Shown: positions 33,000-37,646 of the stretch, one piece after another
Layout of the letters: the number at the start of each line of letters is the position of its first letter
Numbering within the stretch: the first letter of the stretch is position 1
Source: an uncultured Adlercreutzia sp.
Lineage (GTDB): Bacteria > Actinomycetota > Coriobacteriia > Coriobacteriales > Eggerthellaceae
Direction of reading: 5' to 3'
Length of the DNA stretch: 37,646 nt
Assembly (NCBI GenBank): GCA_910585575.1
Contig: CAJUFS010000023.1
Coordinates: 1 to 37,646, forward strand
Program-made: the position numbers and the translations under genes
Notes under the pieces: model-generated
What the model saw: the letters and a program-made list of their open reading frames with translations, nothing else
The model's database searches: none
Told to the model about the DNA's origin: nothing

Positions 33000-33033
33000 C
33001 AAATGCCACAATTTGCGCTTCAAATGCCACAAT
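33000..33033. promoter_or_regulatory. Two 13-bp direct repeats 21 bp apart, candidate regulator binding site
   Basis: CAAATGCCACAAT occurs at 33000-33012 and again, without a mismatch, at 33021-33033. The start-to-start distance of 21 bp is two helical turns, the arrangement used by tandem OmpR/PhoB-type dimers. The repeats lie in the 317-bp gap between the regulator and the exported-protein genes. Further on, ATCGATGCATCGAT (33083-33096) is a perfect 14-bp palindrome. A plausible -10 box for the plus-strand genes is TACTGT (33070-33075), but no good -35 is visible. Nothing else is recognised in the gap. Confidence 0.6.
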
Positions 33034-33163
33034 GTGTTGCACCACCACCTTAACTCTGCATTTTCCCTGTACTGTAAGCGCTATCGATGCATCGATCGCA
33101 ATCTAATAGCTTTCTGCAGGTAGCTCCTTAGGGCGCCCCAGAGAACGCGTGAAAGGAAATGCA

Positions 33164-33877
33164 ATGATGCACCAAACTCATTCGATGAGCCGCCGCGAAC
33201 TCATTGGTCTTGTCGGAATCGGCGCTTCATCCCTTTTAATTCCAGAGTTCGCATTCGCGAGCGATGGATCGGGGTCTTTAGACGAAAAGACGATCGAGCG
33301 CATCGCCCTAACTTCTCCTGACTCAATACTGGATCTATCCTCCCTCCCAGACGCTGACCAGGACAAAATTCTCCTTCAACGGACCGAAGCTGAGGCAGCT
33401 TGGATTATTTCGCTCCTAGAAAACGAGCACGGAGAAGCGCCGAGCACCCTCAGCGCAAAAAGTCGCTCGAATAAATACACCACCGTTTACGGAAAAGCCG
33501 CCTATAAAAACTCCGGCTATCGACTTGTCCCCGGACAAAAAGAAAAGGGGGTGAGTTTCAGTACTGGGGGTACCATTTATTTTGCACTTTCAGGTGGAAG
33601 TAAAATAACAATCAGCTTCGGCTTTCCGGCACCGTGGGGAACCATAAGCATGGGTGTCTCGTTTGGAAAATTCCTTGGCGGAAGCCCAGCTGTCGGAGGA
33701 TACGAAGTCGATATTCCAGGAGACAAAAAACGCTATAAGGTTTGGCTCAACAACGAATACAAGTCAATTCCTTACACTATCTATTACACCGATACAAAAG
33801 GCAAGAGGAAAGTGTACGCCCGAAAATGCGGCACTCCTGTTATTGTCGGCCATGATTTCGATGCTCGTCGCGTATAG
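33164..33877 (+). CDS. Exported twin-arginine protein of unknown family
   Basis: The 237-residue product starts with SMSRRELIGLVGIGASSLL, a Tat-type signal ending near AFA (about residue 32). The mature part has a helical, acidic first half (LDEKTIERIAL, EAEAAWIISLLENEHGEAP) and then a strand-rich, Gly/Lys/Tyr-rich half (GGTIYFALSGGSKITISFGF, GYEVDIPGDKKRYKVWLNNE). A single Cys lies near the end (RKCGTPVIVG). AAAGGA is 8 bases before the ATG at 33164; a GTG at 33149 in the same frame lacks a site. Codons ending in A or T are much more common than in neighbours, which suggests transfer. I recognise no family. It is the first of three plus-strand exported-protein genes facing a two-component system. 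Confidence 0.75.
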   Translation: MMHQTHSMSRRELIGLVGIGASSLLIPEFAFASDGSGSLDEKTIERIALTSPDSILDLSSLPDADQDKILLQRTEAEAAWIISLLENEHGEAPSTLSAKSRSNKYTTVYGKAAYKNSGYRLVPGQKEKGVSFSTGGTIYFALSGGSKITISFGFPAPWGTISMGVSFGKFLGGSPAVGGYEVDIPGDKKRYKVWLNNEYKSIPYTIYYTDTKGKRKVYARKCGTPVIVGHDFDARRV

Positions 33878-33888
33878 AAAGGCATCAA

Positions 33889-34347
33889 ATGGCTATTGCG
33901 AAAAGGGCAGCCGGCAGAGTCGCCGTCGGTCTTCTTCTTCTCGTCGTGACATGCACTGCACTCATTGGTGCGCGATCGGCAATCGAGATACACAACATTG
34001 CCGAAGGTGCCCGACACGGATTCCCCTTGACGGGCACTTACCATCTCAAAATGCCAGACAGCTCTTATGATCTGTCCTTCTGGGAGGAGGAAGATGGGAG
34101 CACCATTAACTGGGGAGTCAGGAGAGCGCCCGCGATAGGAGGGGAGGTCCTCTGCCATGGGGCCGCATTGCCAACACCCGACCCCAACGTGTACATCCTC
34201 TGCGACGATGCTGGCAGCAAAGTCGGTATCGCCCACCTGGCCTATGTCGACGACGAATCTCGTGGCTCCCTTTTTATCGGAAGCATCGAAGATTCCTTCA
34301 TTGAATTCCAGCGCCAAGGGAGTGTGCCCATTCGAATGATCACCTAG
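33889..34347 (+). CDS. Small membrane-anchored or secreted protein, unknown family
   Basis: The 152-residue product has an N-terminal hydrophobic segment (about 10-29), then a compact domain of about 115 residues: GFPLTGTYHLKMPDSSYDLSF opens like a small beta-sandwich, and GIAHLAYVDDESRGSLFIGS gives a further strand pair. Two Cys residues (in EVLCHG and YILCDD) could form a disulfide. AAAGG precedes the ATG, which is 11 bases after the previous stop, so the two are co-transcribed. Composition is mildly AT-richer than the flanking chromosome. Function is unknown. Confidence 0.7.
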   Translation: MAIAKRAAGRVAVGLLLLVVTCTALIGARSAIEIHNIAEGARHGFPLTGTYHLKMPDSSYDLSFWEEEDGSTINWGVRRAPAIGGEVLCHGAALPTPDPNVYILCDDAGSKVGIAHLAYVDDESRGSLFIGSIEDSFIEFQRQGSVPIRMIT

Positions 34348-34407
34348 GAGGGCAACGGAGGCGCAAACGAGATCGCTGGATTGGGAAGGCACAGAGGAAG
34401 CTTCTCG

Positions 34408-34437
34408 AGGTCTCGAGACGTAGCGACCTCGAGACCT
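34408..34437. other. Perfect 10-bp stem-loop between two exported-protein genes
   Basis: AGGTCTCGAG (34408-34417) and CTCGAGACCT (34428-34437) pair perfectly around a ten-base loop. It lies 60 bases after the stop of the small exported-protein gene and 50 bases before the lipoprotein gene. No T-run follows, so it is not a classical terminator; it could stabilise an mRNA end or bind a protein. Confidence 0.6.
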
Positions 34438-34487
34438 TGGAGTGCTGCTTACATGTCGAAACGTTAACCGCAAACAAAGGGGATCAG

Positions 34488-35687
34488 ATGGGCAAATTAG
34501 CCGGAACCGCGCCTTCGGTAAAGACCGAATCAGCCGCATCGAGCGAACATGCTTTGCGCGCGACCTCTCGGGGAATCGTTCTTTTCGCAGCTGTGCTGGC
34601 GCTGACAGGGGTCGTAGCCCTAGCCGGCTGCGTCGCCACCGCTCCCGCTATCGACCCCTCTGCTTTGAAATCAGCCGCGATAAGCGTCGCGGAAACCAAG
34701 AGCAACATGGCGCAGAGCCGCATGATTTTCTACGATGATGGCCTGAATGAGATCGGCTCGCTGCCCTTTCAAGAAGCGCAGATGGAGCAGGTGTGGGGCA
34801 ACGTTTCCCAAGTAGGCGATGCCGTTTACCTGGCTCCCTTCGGCGACTTCAAAACAGGAGCGGGTCACGAGGTTCTTGAAATCTCCCTGGCAAACGGCAC
34901 AACCACTCGCCACGATGTCGGCGAATCCGTTCTTGCCGGCTGCGCTGCCACCGATCGCTTTGCCTTCGCCTACAACAACCTCAACGGTGCAGCGTCCCTC
35001 ATTCGCTGCGATAAGCAGACGGGCGAGACAAAGAAGATCGAGATACCCGAAGATATCATCACCAACGTCACTTGCACAGAAGGAAAGGTGTGGGCCTTCG
35101 CAGACCGCGAGGTTTCCAGCGCCTCCCCCGACCCTTCCAGCACGAACGTCGAAGAGCAGGGGATGCTGTACTGCTATGACAACGACCTCAACCTGCTTGA
35201 CACGTTCGACCTCAGCACCTTCGGATCGGGCATCTACCGCACGCTTGTGAAGGACAACCGCATCTTCTTTACCCGTGTGGGCGGTTCGGAAGGAAAAACC
35301 ACCAGTACCTTGGGCGTATTCGATACCGCAACAGGCAAGCTAGCCACCGTTTCCCTAGACCACGCCTACGCCAACGGCCTTGCCCTCGATGGCAACAAGC
35401 TGTATATCTCCTACTGCGACGTTATCGCCGACCGCAGCAGCGCCTATGCCATTTCTGTCTACGACCTGAACGACGGCTCCCTCAACACCCATGAAGTGCC
35501 CCTCGCTCCCGTTGAAATTGCTGTCTCCCGAGGAAAGCTCTACGTTCTCGACAGCTTCAACCGCCAGCTGGCCGTCCTCGACCCCGCAACCTGCGAGGTA
35601 CTGCACACCGTCGAAGTTAGCTCCATGGACAATGACTACAGTTACCTGGGCAATCTCATTCCGATGCCCGAGAAAGGGGCGGAATAG
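34488..35687 (+). CDS. Propeller-like lipoprotein
   Basis: The 399-residue product has a long polar N-terminus, a hydrophobic segment (about 29-47) and a lipobox LAGC with C48 as the lipidated residue. The mature part shows repeating strands of the beta-propeller type: DAVYLAPFG, GKVWAFAD, GMLYCYDNDLNLLDTFDL, DNRIFFTRVG, NKLYISYCD, AYAISVYDLNDGSL and GKLYVLDSFNRQLAVLDPATCEV, roughly seven blades. AAAGGGGATCAG precedes the ATG at 34488, so the longer frame (34437) is rejected. Codon use returns to the GC-rich norm of the chromosome. It could bind a ligand for the two-component system or act with the two exported proteins upstream; the function is not known. Confidence 0.78.
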   Translation: MGKLAGTAPSVKTESAASSEHALRATSRGIVLFAAVLALTGVVALAGCVATAPAIDPSALKSAAISVAETKSNMAQSRMIFYDDGLNEIGSLPFQEAQMEQVWGNVSQVGDAVYLAPFGDFKTGAGHEVLEISLANGTTTRHDVGESVLAGCAATDRFAFAYNNLNGAASLIRCDKQTGETKKIEIPEDIITNVTCTEGKVWAFADREVSSASPDPSSTNVEEQGMLYCYDNDLNLLDTFDLSTFGSGIYRTLVKDNRIFFTRVGGSEGKTTSTLGVFDTATGKLATVSLDHAYANGLALDGNKLYISYCDVIADRSSAYAISVYDLNDGSLNTHEVPLAPVEIAVSRGKLYVLDSFNRQLAVLDPATCEVLHTVEVSSMDNDYSYLGNLIPMPEKGAE

Positions 35688-35749
35688 AAGCAGCTGATCG
35701 AAGGCAGTTTGCGTTTTCTGGCAAAAGCATGGACGAGTTTGCCCTGAAT

Positions 35750-35788
35750 GAAACGTGGCCCGCAGGAGCTGCCTGCGGGCCACGTTTC
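35750..35788. terminator. Strong hairpin between the lipoprotein gene and purL
   Basis: GAAACGTGGCCCGCAGG (35750-35766) and CCTGCGGGCCACGTTTC (35772-35788) form a perfect 17-bp stem with a five-base loop. The gene ends at 35687 and 35823 converge on it. The T-runs are short and lie in the stem, so it is probably a terminator for both genes. Confidence 0.8.
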
Positions 35789-35822
35789 GCTTGGTGCCCT
35801 TTTCGCCGTCGGGCTTTAGCCG

Positions 35823-37646
35823 TTACTTCGTGGAGAAGTAGTCGACGCCGCCTTCGAAGAGGGGCTGCATGCGGTTGCCGAAGGCGTTCTTGTACAGGCC
35901 GTTGCCGCTGCGCTCGGTGTGGCCCATCTTGCCCAGGACGCGACCGTCGGGACTGGTGATGCCCTCGATGGCCAGCACGGAGCCGTTGGGGTTCACTGAC
36001 AAATCCAGGGAAGGCTGGCCCTCGGCATCCACGTACTGGGTGGCCACCTGGCCGTTCGCCACCATGGTATCCAGCAGCGGCTGCGGCGCCACGAAGCGGC
36101 CCTCGCCGTGGCTGATGGCCACGGTGTGGATGTCTCCCACGGCCATCTTGCCCATCCAGGGGCTCATGGTGCTGGCCACACGGGTGCGCACCAAGGTGGA
36201 CTGATGGCGGCCGATGTGGTTGAAGGTAAGCGTGGCGCAATCGGCATCCATGGGGCGGATGTCGCCGAAGGGCACAAGACCCAGCTTCACCAGGGCCTGG
36301 AAACCGTTGCAGATGCCCAGCATGAGGCCGTCGCGGGCCTGCAGCAAGTCGCGCACCGCCTCGGTGACCTCGGGGGCGCGGAAGAACGCGGTGATGAACT
36401 TGGCCGAGCCGTCGGGCTCGTCGCCGCCGGAGAAGCCGCCGGGGATCATGACCATCTGCGACTCGCGGATGAGACGCGCCAGCTCATGGGTGCTTTCCGC
36501 TACGGCCTCGGGGCTGAGGTTGTTCACCACGTACACCGTCGGCACGGCACCGGCGCGCTTGAAGGCCGCGGCGGAGTCGTACTCGCAGTTGTTGCCCGGG
36601 AACACGGGGATGACCACGCGGGGCTTGCCGGCATCGACGCCCAGCAGGGCCGGACCATGATAGGCCGGCGCCGGGGCGCCCAGGTAGTCGAGGGCCGGCA
36701 CCTGCTCGGCCGTGGCACGCTCTTCGGCGCTGGTGCGATAGGGGAAGACGCCCTCCATGGCGTGCTCCCACACTTCCTGCAGGCTGCGCAGGTCTACCTG
36801 GTCATCGGCGGTCGTCCACACGTACTCCGCCGTGACGGTGCCCACCGAGGCCACGGTCACGCCCACGGGCGCCTGGGGCAGCGCGTTTTCCGCCGGCACC
36901 TCCAGAAGGAAGCTGCCGTAGGCGGGGGTGAACAGGCCGTCCACGTCGTAGGTTTCATCGAAGTCGATGCCCAGGCCGTTGCCGACGCCCATCTTGAACA
37001 GCGCCTCGGCCGCACAGCCGTAGCCCGGGGTGGCCGCCGCACGCACAGAGCCCGCACCGATCAGCGACTCGACCAGATCCATGGCTGCGGCAAGCGCCTC
37101 AGGCTCGGGGGTGATGCCGTCGGCCTTGAGCGCGGGGGCGATGGCAATAACGCGGCTGCCCGCCTCCTTCAGCTCCGGCGAGATGATGCGGTCCATCTTG
37201 CCTACGGCCGTGGCGAAGCTGACCAGCGTGGGCGGCACATCCAGCTCTTCGAAGGAACCGGACATGGAGTCCTTGCCGCCGATGGCGCCGACGCCCAGAT
37301 CCACCTGGGCCATAAGCGCGCCAAGCACCGCCGCCATGGGCTTGGCCCAGCGCTCCGGGTCTTGGCGCAGCTTCTCGAAGTACTCCTGGAACGTGAGGTA
37401 CATATCCGTACGGTGGAAGCCCGTGGCCACCAGCTTCGCCACCGACTCCACCACGGCCAGATAGGCCCCGGTGAACTGGTTGGCGCTGCTGAGGTAGGGG
37501 TTGAAGCCCCAGGCCATGCCCGATACCGTGGTAGTCTCGCCGAACACGGGCAGCTTCGCCACCATGGCCTGGGCCGGGGTCAGCTGGCGCGCGCCGCCGA
37601 AGGGCATGAGCACCGTGGCCGCGCCGATGGTGGAGTCGAAGCGCTC
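35823..37646 (-). CDS. purL: Phosphoribosylformylglycinamidine synthase, C-terminal part (partial)
   Basis: The frame is open to the window edge, so the N-terminal part is outside; about 607 residues are seen. The enzyme makes FGAM from FGAR, Gln and ATP in purine synthesis. The synthetase half shows GVGAIGGKDSMSGSFEEL and VGNGLGIDFDE. The glutaminase domain begins about residue 340 with VVIPVFPGNNCEYDSAAAFK and carries the catalytic Cys in GICNGFQALVKLGL, with SHGEGRF and the LGKMGHTERSGNGLY end. Both halves are fused, as in the large PurL type, so separate PurQ and PurS are not expected. The stop at 35823 is just past the hairpin shared with the lipoprotein gene. No other purine gene lies in the window. 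Confidence 0.93.
   Translation of the reverse strand, partial: ERFDSTIGAATVLMPFGGARQLTPAQAMVAKLPVFGETTTVSGMAWGFNPYLSSANQFTGAYLAVVESVAKLVATGFHRTDMYLTFQEYFEKLRQDPERWAKPMAAVLGALMAQVDLGVGAIGGKDSMSGSFEELDVPPTLVSFATAVGKMDRIISPELKEAGSRVIAIAPALKADGITPEPEALAAAMDLVESLIGAGSVRAAATPGYGCAAEALFKMGVGNGLGIDFDETYDVDGLFTPAYGSFLLEVPAENALPQAPVGVTVASVGTVTAEYVWTTADDQVDLRSLQEVWEHAMEGVFPYRTSAEERATAEQVPALDYLGAPAPAYHGPALLGVDAGKPRVVIPVFPGNNCEYDSAAAFKRAGAVPTVYVVNNLSPEAVAESTHELARLIRESQMVMIPGGFSGGDEPDGSAKFITAFFRAPEVTEAVRDLLQARDGLMLGICNGFQALVKLGLVPFGDIRPMDADCATLTFNHIGRHQSTLVRTRVASTMSPWMGKMAVGDIHTVAISHGEGRFVAPQPLLDTMVANGQVATQYVDAEGQPSLDLSVNPNGSVLAIEGITSPDGRVLGKMGHTERSGNGLYKNAFGNRMQPLFEGGVDYFSTK

Noticed and set aside
33654-34070. 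138-residue plus-strand frame spanning the junction of the two small exported-protein genes
   Set aside because: It overlaps both in another frame, has no start signals and no sensible composition.
34437-34487. 17-residue N-terminal extension of the propeller-like lipoprotein
   Set aside because: The ATG at 34488 has a strong AAAGGGG site; the upstream start overlaps the end of the hairpin and has none.
1-37646. tRNA, rRNA or riboswitch genes
   Set aside because: I looked in all gaps above about 100 bp and saw no tRNA cloverleaf arms or recognisable riboswitch core; a covariance scan was not possible.
1-37646. Transposase, integrase or phage genes
   Set aside because: None of the credible genes shows such a domain; the AT-richer patch at 33164-34347 has no flanking mobile gene or clear attachment repeat.

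Overview
The window looks like a chromosomal segment of a high-GC Gram-positive anaerobe of the class Coriobacteriia, most likely family Eggerthellaceae. This rests on GC-rich third codon positions, short ATGA/GTGA/TGATG overlaps inside operons, many secreted flavin-attachment (FMN-bind) proteins, lysine-rich C-terminal wall-type repeats, and the mix of housekeeping genes. No database search was possible, so the taxonomic call is inference.

Positions 1-9750 (almost all minus strand) form a redox island. An ApbE-type flavin transferase, a NusG domain II membrane protein, a Gx-family membrane protein and an EcfT-like membrane protein form one operon. A large secreted protein with one variant flavin-attachment motif follows as its own unit. 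A third unit encodes a one-domain flavin-attachment protein, a NapH/NosR-type 4Fe-4S membrane protein and a three-domain flavin-attachment protein. Together they suggest a chain that moves electrons from the membrane across the cell wall through covalently bound FMN. Upstream of all three units I find copies of a 16-bp dyad, GTTA-N8-TAAC, usually paired 32-34 bp apart. This implies a common regulator, not encoded in the window.

Positions 9795-17530 hold a TVP38/DedA-like membrane protein, a PRC-barrel/YtxH envelope pair, a D-Ala-D-Ala ligase-like ATP-grasp enzyme, a repeat-rich 305-bp gap, and a tight operon of serS, an anchored secreted protein, a small protein resembling the N-terminal domain of cyanophycin synthetase, and a PLP aminotransferase. 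Positions 17730-24840 hold a small membrane protein, a membrane Ser/Thr kinase with a very large insert in its N-lobe, an endonuclease IV-like protein that has lost several zinc ligands, a Pro/Ala-rich membrane protein, a LytS-type sensor kinase and a TauE/SafE exporter. Positions 24850-30929 hold a glycosyltransferase, rsgA, a secreted acidic protein, trkH, an unlisted 43-residue membrane protein, and murB.

Positions 30934-35788 are an accessory-looking module. An OmpR-type two-component system is transcribed away from three exported proteins (a twin-arginine protein, a small anchored protein and a propeller-like lipoprotein). The gap between them carries two 13-bp direct repeats exactly 21 bp apart. 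I recognise no family for the first two exported proteins, and their base composition is visibly more AT-rich. The window ends inside purL. The flavin island with its shared operator, and the two-component/secreted-protein module, are the best candidates for under-described systems.
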